Shown here piece by piece: positions 1 through 7,783 of a DNA stretch of 64,000 bases. The position numbers and the translations under genes were made by a program. This stretch comes from Planctomycetota bacterium (GTDB taxonomy: Bacteria; Planctomycetota; Phycisphaerae; UBA1845; PWPN01): positions 107,796 to 171,795 of the forward strand of contig JAKPHF010000046.1 of the NCBI GenBank assembly GCA_029550525.1, written 5' to 3'. Within the stretch, counting starts at the first letter, position 1, and each line of letters begins with the position of its first letter. The notes beneath the pieces were generated by a model. That model worked only from the letters and a program-made list of their open reading frames with translations. It made no database searches and was not told the DNA's origin.

Positions 1-99
1 CTTGCCCGGCTCGTGCTCCCGAACGGTACGCTGGGCCAGTTCGATGGCGTCCTCGACGCCGAAACAAAATCCGCGTTTACGTGCCAGCCTGACTTCCAT
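1..99 (-). CDS. ispH: 4-hydroxy-3-methylbut-2-enyl diphosphate reductase, N-terminal fragment (cut by window edge)
   Basis: An ATG at 97-99 on the minus strand opens a frame of 33 codons that runs off the left edge. It reads MEVRLARKRGFCFGVEDAI and continues to EHEPGK. GFCFGVxxAI is the conserved start of IspH (LytB), and Cys12 is the first of the three ligands of its [4Fe-4S] cluster. IspH makes isopentenyl and dimethylallyl diphosphate in the last step of the MEP pathway. The start lies inside the 3' end of plsC, with a 23-base overlap in another frame, so the two are probably translationally coupled. The order cmk-plsC-ispH recurs in other bacteria. Only the first tenth or so of the gene is visible. 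Confidence 0.85.
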   Translation of the reverse strand, partial: MEVRLARKRGFCFGVEDAIELAQRTVREHEPGK

Positions 100-817
100 G
101 GACTGATGGGGCCTCCGTTTCGAACCATTGTAGCCGGCGGGCCGGCACGCGACGATGCCAACGCGTCTGCATTTCGATGATGCGGCGGCGGATCTCCTCG
201 GTGAGTTCGTCGGGCGTCATGTCCGCGTATTCTTCCGCGGTGATGGGCTTGCCATACTCGATCACCACGTTGCCCAGGCCGGGAAACTTGCGATGGCGCG
301 GCCACGCCCGCTCCATGCCGTCTATGAGCGTGGGCACGATCGGGGCCTTGACCTTTTTGGCCACCGTGGCCAGACCCGCGAACATGGGACCGATGCGCCC
401 ATCCCGCGAGCGCGTGCCTTCCGGAAACGCCGCCACCACGCGTCCTTCCTTGAGCCGCCGCATGGTCTCCTTGATGGCCACCATGTCGGCCGTCCCCCGC
501 TTGATCGGGTAGGCGTTCAAAAACACGATCAGCCGGCGAAACCACTTGTTCTCGAACAGCGTGTCGCGGGCCATGTAATTGCCCTCGCGATACAACGCCA
601 TGGTCACCAGCACCGGATCCATGAAGCTCTGGTGGTTACTGACCAGCAGCACGCCCCCCCGCGCGGGAAAATGGTGACGGCCGAACACCCGGGCCTTGAG
701 CAGCAGCACGCAGGTCCATTGGCAGATCAGCCGGCAGAACCAGTAGGACAACCGCATCTCGGGCAGGACTGAACTCAGGAGGGACGGGCGAGAAGTCTGA
801 AGAGAGTCCCCATTCAT
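77..817 (-). CDS. plsC: 1-acyl-sn-glycerol-3-phosphate acyltransferase (PlsC family)
   Basis: The 246-residue product carries the acyltransferase HX4D motif as NHQSFMDP (His62, Asp67) and the acyl-acceptor motif FPEGTRSRDG at 131-140. These define the PlsC/LPLAT family, which acylates lysophosphatidic acid at the inner membrane face during phospholipid synthesis. A hydrophobic stretch around residues 24-41 probably anchors the protein. AGGTGA lies about nine bases before the ATG at 817; Met21 is a possible later start. It sits 58 bases after cmk and overlaps ispH, so the three look like one operon. The acyl specificity cannot be read from sequence. Confidence 0.9.
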   Translation of the reverse strand: MNGDSLQTSRPSLLSSVLPEMRLSYWFCRLICQWTCVLLLKARVFGRHHFPARGGVLLVSNHQSFMDPVLVTMALYREGNYMARDTLFENKWFRRLIVFLNAYPIKRGTADMVAIKETMRRLKEGRVVAAFPEGTRSRDGRIGPMFAGLATVAKKVKAPIVPTLIDGMERAWPRHRKFPGLGNVVIEYGKPITAEEYADMTPDELTEEIRRRIIEMQTRWHRRVPARRLQWFETEAPSVHGSQAGT

Positions 818-875
818 CGATTCATTTCACCTCGGATGTCTGACTCGCCGATTCGCACTGTTGACTTGACACTGC

Positions 876-1556
876 TCACTTCGCACTTTTCGCCCCGTGT
901 TCCCTGCTTCTTACTACTTCCAGCATCCGTTCCACCACCTCGTGAATGCTCATCCGCGTGGTATCGATTACGACGGCTTCGCCCGACTCGAGCAACGGGG
1001 CCCACTGGGCGCGGTCGTTGTCGTCACGGCTGCGAATGTTTTCGAGCACCTTTTCGTAATCGACTTCCTCGCCCTCGGCCACCATATCGATGTACCGCCG
1101 CTCAGCCCGCTTGGCGTCGTCGGCGTTCACCAGGAACTTCACGTCGGCGTCCGGGAACACCACGCTGCCCTGATCGCGCCCTTCGGTGACCAGGCTTCCC
1201 AACTGTCGGCCGATCTCCCGCTGCTTTTCCACCAGCACCTGTCGAACTCCCGGCACGCGCGAGATGAAACTCGTATGCTGGTTGACCCGCATGGAGCGGA
1301 TGGCCTCACTGACGTCCTTGCCGTCCATGACCACCCGCACATGCGTGGGACCGCAATCGAGTTGAATCGAGGTCTGGCGAGCAAGTTCGACCAGCACGTC
1401 CGGATCATCCAACGGCGTGGCCGTCTCGAGCGCCTTGTACGTCAGCGCCCGGTACATCGCGCCGGTGTCCAGGTACGGAATCTCCAACGCCGCCGCCAGC
1501 TTGCGGGCCGCGGTGGACTTCCCTGAACCGGCCGGACCGTCGATGGTGATGATCAT
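876..1556 (-). CDS. cmk: Cytidylate kinase
   Basis: The 226-residue protein begins MIITIDGPAGSGKSTAARK. GPAGSGKS at residues 7-14 is the P-loop, and DTGAMYRA follows at about 30-37 as in bacterial CMP kinases. The length matches the family. The enzyme phosphorylates CMP and dCMP with ATP in the cytoplasm. It is first in the apparent cmk-plsC-ispH operon. The 213-base gap upstream holds a composite palindromic repeat rather than a clear promoter. Confidence 0.94.
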   Translation of the reverse strand: MIITIDGPAGSGKSTAARKLAAALEIPYLDTGAMYRALTYKALETATPLDDPDVLVELARQTSIQLDCGPTHVRVVMDGKDVSEAIRSMRVNQHTSFISRVPGVRQVLVEKQREIGRQLGSLVTEGRDQGSVVFPDADVKFLVNADDAKRAERRYIDMVAEGEEVDYEKVLENIRSRDDNDRAQWAPLLESGEAVVIDTTRMSIHEVVERMLEVVRSREHGAKSAK

Positions 1557-1629
1557 GGTTCAGCACACTCCGTTGGCTGAGCATCGTGCACAGGCGGCAG
1601 TCTGAGGTGCTCGCTTTGTGGTGCACACT

Positions 1630-1739
1630 TTGTGGTGTACGCTTCCAGCGTGCACGTGTGCAGGCAGGATGCCTTCGCCACAATACCTGCACGTTCAAGG
1701 CCCACCCTACGCATGAGGCGGGCAAGATGCTCGCCCCCC
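1630..1739. repeat. Composite palindromic repeat (families B and A)
   Basis: From 1630 to 1683 lies a diverged copy of the TTGTGGTG...CCACAA two-hairpin element, preceded by a partial duplicate of its left end at 1616. From 1715 to 1739 lies a degenerate copy of the GGCGGGC-N5-GCCCGCC hairpin. The same two families sit together at 22341-22507, 37442-37586 and 50860-50981. This copy fills the gap between miaB and cmk. Confidence 0.75.
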
Positions 1740-1769
1740 AAAGCCCCGTTCGAGCGTTGGCCTCCGCCG

Positions 1770-3287
1770 TCAGAGCACGTTCAACGACGTCCGCCGGTCG
1801 GCCTGCGTCACCACTTCGCCATGCAGCGTCAAGGCGGTGGCCGAGGTCACCCGGATGCGGACGAACTGCCCGATGAGCGTCTCGGGCCCGGTAAAGACGA
1901 CGATTTCATCGCCTCGACTGCGGCCCGTCAACTGGTCGGAGCGCTTCCAGGACACTTCGTGACCGCGCGTCTGCTCCGCCTCCTGAGCCTTGATCGCGGC
2001 CTTGCTGTAGCCCTCGACGAGCACCTCGATCTCACGGCCGACCATTGCTTGATGATGAGCCAGACACATGCGCTTCTGCAACGCGGCTAGCTCGGTGTGA
2101 CGGCGTTGCTTGACGGCCTCGGGGACGTCGTCCGGCAGCCGACGGTCGGCAACCGTGCCCGGCCTCTCCGAGTACTTGAACATGTAAATGTTCTTGTACC
2201 GCGTGCGCTCCACCAGCGCGAGCGTCTGCTCGTGATCGGCCTCGGTCTCGCCGCAGAACCCCACGATGAAATCGCCCGCCAGCGAGATCCCCGGCACAAC
2301 CTCTCGGGCGCGGGCCAGGAGCTCTTCGTATTGCTCGACCGTGTACTGCCGCTTCATGCGCTTCAGCACCTCGTTCGAGCCACTCTGGGCGGGAATGTGC
2401 AGGTACTCGCAGACCTTGGGCAGGTCGCGCATTGCCTGCAGGATGTCGTCGGTGAAGTCGCCGGGATAGCTGGTGACGAAGCGAATGCGTTCGATCCCCC
2501 CCACATCGTGCACGAGCTCCAGCAGGTCGGCGAAGTTCACGAGCTTGCCCGACTCGTCGCGGTACTTGTAGCTGTTGACCGTCTGACCGAGCAGCGTGAT
2601 TTCCTTGGCGCCCAGGTCGGCCAGCTTGCGGATCTCCTGCACGATGTGCTCGGGCGGACGGCTGCGCTCCGGCCCCCGCGTGAAGGGCACCACGCAGAAC
2701 GTGCAGAACTTGTCGCAGCCGCGCTGCACGCGCACGTACGACTGCAGGACACGTCCGTCGGGCGGCACGTCGCGCGACAGGTCCAATGCTTCGATGCTGT
2801 CGAACAGCTTGGTACGTTCGGCCGCCGGCGTTCGCCGCGAATGATTCCGCTCCAGCGCGACAGCCAGTCGGTGCGCGTTACCGTCACCCCGCAGCCGCCC
2901 GCCCGCACGGCTGGCTTCCGCAGCCTCCCGAGCTTCGAGGACCTCGGCCAGCAGACTGGGGATCTCGTTGAGATTCCCCGGCCCGCAGAGCAGATCGACG
3001 TGCGGCGCCTTGGTCTGGATACCGTCGTGGTCGCGTTCGGCCATGCAACCGATGACGCCCACCACCATGTCCGGCCGGCGCTTCTTGAGCTTGGCCACCT
3101 CGCCCAGCCGGCTGTAGACCTTGTCCTCGGCATGCTGGCGAACGCTGCACGTGTTGAACAGCACGAGGTCGGCCGTCCGCACATCGTCGGTCGGCTGATA
3201 GCCCATACTCGAAAGCTGCCCGAGAACCAGCTCGCTGTCGAGCACGTTCATCTGGCAGCCAAAAGTTTCCAGATAGACGGATTTCAT
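1770..3287 (-). CDS. miaB: tRNA-2-methylthio-N6-dimethylallyladenosine synthase MiaB
   Basis: The product is 505 residues when started at MKSVYLETFGCQMN. The N-terminal MTTase domain has its three cluster ligands at Cys11 (FGCQMN), Cys47 (NTCSV) and Cys81 (IGCMAE). The radical SAM motif CDKFCTFC gives Cys191, Cys195 and Cys198, and a TRAM-like domain forms the last 70 or so residues. MiaB adds the methylthio group to i6A37 of tRNAs reading UNN codons. The frame is open for 13 more codons upstream, but the conserved start is at 3287. A linker of about 35 extra residues, rich in Ala, Arg and Glu, separates the MTTase and radical SAM domains compared with the E. coli enzyme. Confidence 0.95.
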   Translation of the reverse strand: MKSVYLETFGCQMNVLDSELVLGQLSSMGYQPTDDVRTADLVLFNTCSVRQHAEDKVYSRLGEVAKLKKRRPDMVVGVIGCMAERDHDGIQTKAPHVDLLCGPGNLNEIPSLLAEVLEAREAAEASRAGGRLRGDGNAHRLAVALERNHSRRTPAAERTKLFDSIEALDLSRDVPPDGRVLQSYVRVQRGCDKFCTFCVVPFTRGPERSRPPEHIVQEIRKLADLGAKEITLLGQTVNSYKYRDESGKLVNFADLLELVHDVGGIERIRFVTSYPGDFTDDILQAMRDLPKVCEYLHIPAQSGSNEVLKRMKRQYTVEQYEELLARAREVVPGISLAGDFIVGFCGETEADHEQTLALVERTRYKNIYMFKYSERPGTVADRRLPDDVPEAVKQRRHTELAALQKRMCLAHHQAMVGREIEVLVEGYSKAAIKAQEAEQTRGHEVSWKRSDQLTGRSRGDEIVVFTGPETLIGQFVRIRVTSATALTLHGEVVTQADRRTSLNVL

Positions 3288-3569
3288 CTGCAAATGCCTA
3301 TCGCTCCGAAGCTTAGCGGAACACAAACGCCGTCGGCCCTGTCTGATTGTAAAGAATCAGCCCCCCCGGAGCAACGCGGCGGCCCATCCACCGCCCTTGC
3401 CCCTCCTGCCCCGCGGGCTCCGCATTCGACATGCATACAAGAAAAGGCTTCCGCCATCCCGCCATCCAGACAGCGGTTGGAAGGCAAGCTTCTGGTGTAT
3501 TAGTATGCTCCGGCGATACTGGAAAGGACTGCCCGCGGGTCACACCGACCGACGTAGATAAGATACATC

Positions 3570-4742
3570 ATGAGCGACCACCAACCACCCCCCATGCCGC
3601 CGTTCGTCGAGACGCCGCCTCGCCGCCAGCCCCCGCCGCCGCGTTCTCACACGCCGCTGCTGCTGGCCATTCTGCTGGGTTTGATCGTGGGCTGGGCGAT
3701 GTATCGACTGGCGGACGACTGGATGGCTCGCAAGGCTGCCGTGCCTCGCGTGGTCACGCCGCGTGGCGAGCTGGCCGCCGACGAGGCCGCCACCATCGCC
3801 ATCTTCGAGAACGCCTCGCCGTCGGTGGTGTTCATTACCAGCGTCGCCCTTCAGAGCCGGTTTTTCGGCCTGGACGTCACGCGGATTCCCCAAGGCACGG
3901 GCTCGGGCTTCGTGTGGGATCAACAAGGCCATATCGTCACGAATTACCACGTGGTTGCCGGCGCGGCCAACGGTCCCGTGACCTTCGAAGTCGCGCTCGC
4001 CGACGGCACCACCTCGCGAGGCGAGGTCATCGGCGTCTCGCCGGAGAACGACCTGGCCGTCTTGCGAATCTCCGTGCCGGCCAGCAAGCTGCGGCCCATT
4101 CCCATCGGCACGTCGGCCGATCTGCAGGTCGGCCAGAAGGTATTCGCCATCGGTAACCCCTTCGGCCTCGACCAGACGCTCACCACTGGCATCGTCAGCG
4201 CGCTGGGACGTCAAATCCCCTCGCTCAACAACCGCGTCATCAAGGACGTGATTCAGACCGATGCCGCCATTAACCCCGGCAACTCCGGCGGGCCGCTGCT
4301 CGACAGCGCGGGCCGGCTGATCGGCGTGAACACCGCCATCTACAGCCCCAGCGGCGCCAGCGCGGGCATCGGCTTCGCCATCCCCGTGGATACCGTCAAC
4401 CGCGTTGTGCCCGAGTTGATCGCTCACGGCCGCGTGGTTCGCCCACAGATGGGCGTCGCCCTGGCTCACGACAGCCTCGCCCGGCGACTCGGCATCAAAG
4501 GCGTGCTCATCATCCACGTCGAGGAGGGCTCGCCGGCGCAGCGCGCCGGCCTCATCGGCACACGGCAGGACGCCCGCGGACGCTGGATCCTCGGCGACAT
4601 CATCACCGCCATCGACGATACGCCGGTCGACACGGTCGCCGATCTGCTCACCGCCGTCGGCGAACACAAGGCCGGCGACACCGTGCGCCTGACCATCCAA
4701 CGCGGCGACCGCCGCGGCACGGTCGAGGTCACGCTCGAATAG
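3570..4742 (+). CDS. HtrA/DegP-like trypsin-type serine protease with one PDZ domain
   Basis: The 390-residue protein has a proline-rich cytoplasmic tail (1-28), one membrane segment (about 29-48), a trypsin-like domain and a C-terminal PDZ domain (about 280-385). The triad is His127 (TNYHVV), Asp161 (ENDLAV) and Ser239 in INPGNSGGP. Membrane-anchored HtrA proteases with a single PDZ domain degrade or sense misfolded envelope proteins. No strong ribosome-binding site precedes the ATG. It stands alone, divergent from miaB across 282 bases. Confidence 0.92.
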   Translation: MSDHQPPPMPPFVETPPRRQPPPPRSHTPLLLAILLGLIVGWAMYRLADDWMARKAAVPRVVTPRGELAADEAATIAIFENASPSVVFITSVALQSRFFGLDVTRIPQGTGSGFVWDQQGHIVTNYHVVAGAANGPVTFEVALADGTTSRGEVIGVSPENDLAVLRISVPASKLRPIPIGTSADLQVGQKVFAIGNPFGLDQTLTTGIVSALGRQIPSLNNRVIKDVIQTDAAINPGNSGGPLLDSAGRLIGVNTAIYSPSGASAGIGFAIPVDTVNRVVPELIAHGRVVRPQMGVALAHDSLARRLGIKGVLIIHVEEGSPAQRAGLIGTRQDARGRWILGDIITAIDDTPVDTVADLLTAVGEHKAGDTVRLTIQRGDRRGTVEVTLE

Positions 4743-5140
4743 CCCGCCGGCTTCGCCTGGCACCACACCCCGCGAGCGTCAAGAGCGTGCTGACCTGCGA
4801 CTTTGGGAGGCGGGCACCTTGCCCGCCTGTTCCCTGCAGAATCCCGGCCCGCGCCGTGCGCCGTTCTCCCATCTGCCTCAATCCACAGAGAACCGTTTCT
4901 CTGCTACCTCCGTTCCCTCCTGTCAGCCACTTCCGCGATGCATTCATTCGCATCACCCGCTCCCGATTGACGGGGCGGGTTGAATATGTCAAACTGAGCT
5001 TGCCCTGGCATGCCCGCCCGGGCGAGGCCGCCCGCGGCAAACGCGCCGGTGGCGCCCCCCAAGGGGGGCACCGGGGCTGGCTCAGCCGAGCAGGCTCGTT
5101 CGGACGTTGTCCGGGGCAAGCGCAAGATCGTCAAGACGTT
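4743..5140. other. Intergenic gap with one family A hairpin
   Basis: No gene is visible in these 398 bases. A perfect inverted repeat, AGGCGGGCA and TGCCCGCCT around a 3-base loop, lies at 4808-4828. It is a copy of the family A repeat and may act as a hairpin after the protease gene, although no T run follows. The rest is unremarkable. Confidence 0.6.
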
Positions 5141-5214
5141 GCACCCGTAGCTCAATTGGACAGAGCATCGGTCTTCGGAACCGAGGGTTGGGGGTTCGAA
5201 TCCCTCCGGGTGTA
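5141..5214 (+). tRNA. tRNA-Arg (anticodon TCG)
   Basis: The 74 bases fold as a complete cloverleaf. The acceptor arms are GCACCCG and CGGGTGT (with one G-T pair), the D stem is GCTC/GAGC, the anticodon stem is TCGGT/ACCGA around loop CTTCGGA, and the T arm has loop TTCGAAT. The anticodon TCG reads the arginine codon CGA. The discriminator base is A and the CCA end is not encoded. Confidence 0.95.
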
Positions 5215-5459
5215 GTTTCCTTGGAAGAAAGCTGTGAGCTGTGGGCTGTGGGCCGGACAGGCCGACGGTTGGGCAACCCCAGCCCCCCGTTCGATCGTGC
5301 GCAGATGACGGTCAGCCCCGAACAAGGCGCCCCCTCTGCGATCCGTGGACAATGCAGCCCTCCGACATGACGGCTCACGACATACACCGTTTTCCGCTGC
5401 CATGGCTTGTCTGTCACCCCTGCCGGGGCTCCTTCCCATGATGGTGGGGTCGGGTGGCA

Positions 5460-5600
5460 CGCTTGCCGACCGGGGGTTTACGCCGCCCGGTGAGTGACTA
5501 CTGCCCCTTGCGGGGCAGAAGAATGGGTAGCGCGGTCGCCGACCGGGGGCGGTACGGCTAGTGGCTGCCGCCCCTTACGGGGGCAGAAGAACGGCTACAG
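5460..5600. repeat. Imperfect tandem repeat with internal hairpins
   Basis: Two diverged copies of a unit of about 70 bases lie here. CCGACCGGGGG occurs at 5466 and 5539. GCCCCTTGCGGGGCAGAAGAA at 5503 matches a variant at 5570. Each unit holds a GCCCC/GGGGC hairpin. The gap 5215-5749 has no gene; besides this repeat it holds AGCTGTGAGCTGTGGG-type copies near 5230 and a terminator at 5693-5720. Confidence 0.6.
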
Positions 5601-5692
5601 AAGACGCGGGCGCGTCCGGACTCGTTCGTACTCGTTGGCTCGGCTCGTGAGCCGCCGACGGTCGATGCCCGCCCCTCGCGCTTCGCGCAACG

Positions 5693-5720
5693 AAAAGGGG
5701 CGGATCGAGTGACCCGCCCC
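5693..5720 (-). terminator. Rho-independent terminator of the DUF2617-like gene
   Basis: On the minus strand, GGGGCGG and CCGCCCC form a 7-pair stem around a 10-base loop and are followed directly by TTTT. It lies 30 bases past the stop codon of the gene at 5750-6364. Confidence 0.7.
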
Positions 5721-5749
5721 GGATGCGTGTTCGTGATAACCGCTGAGCC

Positions 5750-6364
5750 TTACAGCGCTCGGCGCTGTCCGTTGCGCCGGATGGGCGCCAGTCGTCCGCC
5801 GACTTCCACGATCGACTGCGTCTTGATGATCGTGTAGTCCGCCGGGAAGGAGTGGAACGCCTGCACGTGGAACTCGCGATCCCGAGCTTCAAAGTCGATG
5901 AAGCTGAACGGGACGAGCTCGTTCTCGCCAGCCCACTCGTTGAACGTGACCAGGATGCCCCGGTTGCTGCCGTAGTTCAGCAAGTCCCGGTGCGAAGCGT
6001 GGAACAGGTTCTGGTTCATCCGCTCGACCTGGGTCGAAAGGATGTACCGCATCCCGTCATCGAACTCTTCCATGTGGTCGCGCTCGCCGCGGAACTGGAA
6101 GTGAGTGACCAACCCGTTCTGCGGCAGGACTTCCAAGTCGTCCGTGGTGACCTCGGCGACGCAGCGGCCGGCGGACTGAACCGTCAGCACATGCGACAAG
6201 CCGATCACCCAGATGTCGGCCTGGTAGGAAGCGCGTTCAATGTGGCGACTGTGGTGAATCCGGAAAAGCTCCGGATGCAGCGGCCGATGATACAAAGCGA
6301 ACTTCAGGTCCGCCACACGCTGCAAACTCTCACCTAGTTCCAGTCCCGGTTCCTCAGATGACAT
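5750..6364 (-). CDS. DUF2617-like protein of unknown function
   Basis: The 204-residue soluble protein resembles, from memory, the DUF2617 family of planctomycetes and actinobacteria, notably in LKFALYHRPLHPELF near the start. It has no signal peptide, membrane segment or obvious catalytic motif. A GTG five codons upstream is in frame, but GGAGAG lies seven bases before the ATG at 6364, which decides the start. It is a single-gene unit with its own promoter near 6568-6596, a long leader and a terminator at 5693-5720. Its role is unknown. Confidence 0.7.
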   Translation of the reverse strand: MSSEEPGLELGESLQRVADLKFALYHRPLHPELFRIHHSRHIERASYQADIWVIGLSHVLTVQSAGRCVAEVTTDDLEVLPQNGLVTHFQFRGERDHMEEFDDGMRYILSTQVERMNQNLFHASHRDLLNYGSNRGILVTFNEWAGENELVPFSFIDFEARDREFHVQAFHSFPADYTIIKTQSIVEVGGRLAPIRRNGQRRAL

Positions 6365-6409
6365 AACAAAACTCTCCACAAAACCGACGAGCCTCTCCTC
6401 GCCGGTGTT

Positions 6410-6561
6410 AAAAAAAAGCCAGGGTAATAAACCCGGTACTCAATGCGTCGCTTGAGGTACCGCACCCGGGAGGCTGCTCTGTGCCGCCAAAAACGAATCA
6501 GCAACCACCACCACGGCGGCTACTCCCTCCAGGTAGGCGGGGGGGTGGGACGAACGCTTAA
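6410..6561 (-). ncRNA. Structured leader with internal terminator-like hairpin (candidate attenuator or small RNA)
   Basis: Between the predicted promoter and the DUF2617-like start lie about 150 transcribed bases ending in an unbroken run of eight T. Just before the T run, GGGT and ACCC pair around TTATT (6419-6436, one mismatch further down the stem). Upstream of it, GGTACCTCAA pairs with TTGAGTACC with one bulged base. An earlier CCCGGGT could compete for the ACCC arm, which is the logic of an attenuator. The alternatives are a free-standing small RNA or a chance hairpin. I match it to no known riboswitch. Confidence 0.35.
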
Positions 6562-6567
6562 GCGGTG

Positions 6568-6596
6568 ATTATACTAATCGGCTCAAGCCCCACCAA
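6568..6596 (-). promoter_or_regulatory. Sigma-70-type promoter for the DUF2617-like gene
   Basis: On the minus strand TTGGTG, a 17-base spacer and a perfect TATAAT lie about 200 bases before the start codon. It is one of the best promoter matches in the window. The rest of the 6365-6760 gap holds only the leader and the plus-strand approach to the phosphoesterase. Confidence 0.65.
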
Positions 6597-6760
6597 GGAA
6601 AATCTTTGAAATTTCGCGCCCGGCAGCCAAAAAACTCAGGTTTTGTGCGTACTACGCTTCAACCGCTCCGAAAGTTTTTGCAGGGAAGGTGATTTGGCGT
6701 CACCTCCTGTCTTTTTGTACACTCGGGCTCTCGCCCGAGACGCACGGAAGGGACGTGTTC

Positions 6761-7690
6761 GTGGGTGGAGAAGCGAAAAATCTCGAAGCAGGGCCGTCGG
6801 AGTCTGCCGGCGCCGGGAGGCGGCGGCTGATCACCCGCCGGCGCGTGCTGGGGAGCATGCTGGGCTCGGCCGGCCTGGCCGTTGGCGGCGCGGGCTATGC
6901 CTACGGGATCGAGCCGGTCTGGCCCGCTGTCACTCGTCTGCAGATGCCTCTGGCGAACCTTGGGCCGGAGTTCGAAGGCGCCCGCCTTATCCAGATCAGC
7001 GATCTTCACGTCGGCTCGTCCGTCCCCCTCGACTACCTGCAAAAGTGGATAGACTGGATTGCCGGCCAGCAGACCGACTGGGTCGTGGTCACCGGCGATC
7101 TGGTCCACTATTCGCACCACTTGGCCGTGGGTCCCATGGCCCGGCTAGTCAGCCGGCTGCGGGCCCGGGAGGCGGTCCTGACCAGCCTGGGCAATCATGA
7201 GTACGGCGCCTGTCGGCCGGGCGGCGGGATGGCTGGTCTGGCCCAACGGGCGGTCAACGCGCTGGCCGGCGAAGGGGTACGAGCGCTTCGGAACGAGGTG
7301 GTCACATTCCGCCGGGGCAGATCGGAACTGCACATCGTCGGCATGGACGACCTGTGGGGCGAGCAGTACCGGCCCGACGTCGCCTTCGCCGCCCTGCCGT
7401 CCACCGCTCCCACCATCGTGCTGTCGCACAATCCGGATACGTTCGTGGACCTGCTCGATCGGCCGTTCGACTGGATGCTGTCCGGTCACACGCACGGCGG
7501 CCAAGTGAACATCCCCTTATTCGGCCCGCCGGTGCTGCCAGTACGTCACCGCCAATTCGCTGCCGGACATTCGTCGCTGGCCGGCAAGAACCTGTACGTC
7601 AACCGAGGATTGGGATGGGTGATGCGAGTCCGGTTCAATGCCCGGCCGGAGGTGACGATCTTCACACTGACGCGAGCCTCGACAACGTGA
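6761..7690 (+). CDS. Metallophosphoesterase with Tat-type signal (YkuE/calcineurin-like)
   Basis: The product is 309 residues from the GTG at 6761, which has GGAAGGG eight bases upstream; the frame is open further upstream. The N-terminus has a twin-arginine motif (ITRRRVLGS) and a hydrophobic stretch, which suggests Tat export of a folded, metal-loaded enzyme. The dimetal motifs appear in order: ISDLHVGS, VTGDLVH, GNHEYG, LSHNPD and SGHTHGGQ. Such enzymes hydrolyse phosphomonoesters or diesters, and YkuE-type members are exported by Tat. The substrate is unknown. It is convergent with alaS, with a family A hairpin between them. Confidence 0.88.
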   Translation: MGGEAKNLEAGPSESAGAGRRRLITRRRVLGSMLGSAGLAVGGAGYAYGIEPVWPAVTRLQMPLANLGPEFEGARLIQISDLHVGSSVPLDYLQKWIDWIAGQQTDWVVVTGDLVHYSHHLAVGPMARLVSRLRAREAVLTSLGNHEYGACRPGGGMAGLAQRAVNALAGEGVRALRNEVVTFRRGRSELHIVGMDDLWGEQYRPDVAFAALPSTAPTIVLSHNPDTFVDLLDRPFDWMLSGHTHGGQVNIPLFGPPVLPVRHRQFAAGHSSLAGKNLYVNRGLGWVMRVRFNARPEVTIFTLTRASTT

Positions 7691-7745
7691 CGCTTCGCCA
7701 CGGTGAACCCGCAGAACGGAGCGCAGGCTCCCAGAAGTGAGTCAA

Positions 7746-7769
7746 GAGGCGGGCGAGACACCCGCCCCC
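7746..7769. repeat. Family A palindromic repeat
   Basis: GAGGCGGGCGAGACACCCGCCCCC is a near-palindrome of the GGCGGGC-N5-GCCCGCC family. It lies between the converging phosphoesterase and alaS genes, where it could end transcription from either side. Confidence 0.7.
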
Positions 7770-7783
7770 CGAGCGTAACGGCA

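Noticed and set aside
6450..6555. CTGGAGGGAGTAGCCG in the DUF2617 leader as a possible SRP RNA loop
   Set aside because: It resembles the GGAAGGGAGCAGCC part, but the facing strand (CAGG side) and the closing pairs are missing.
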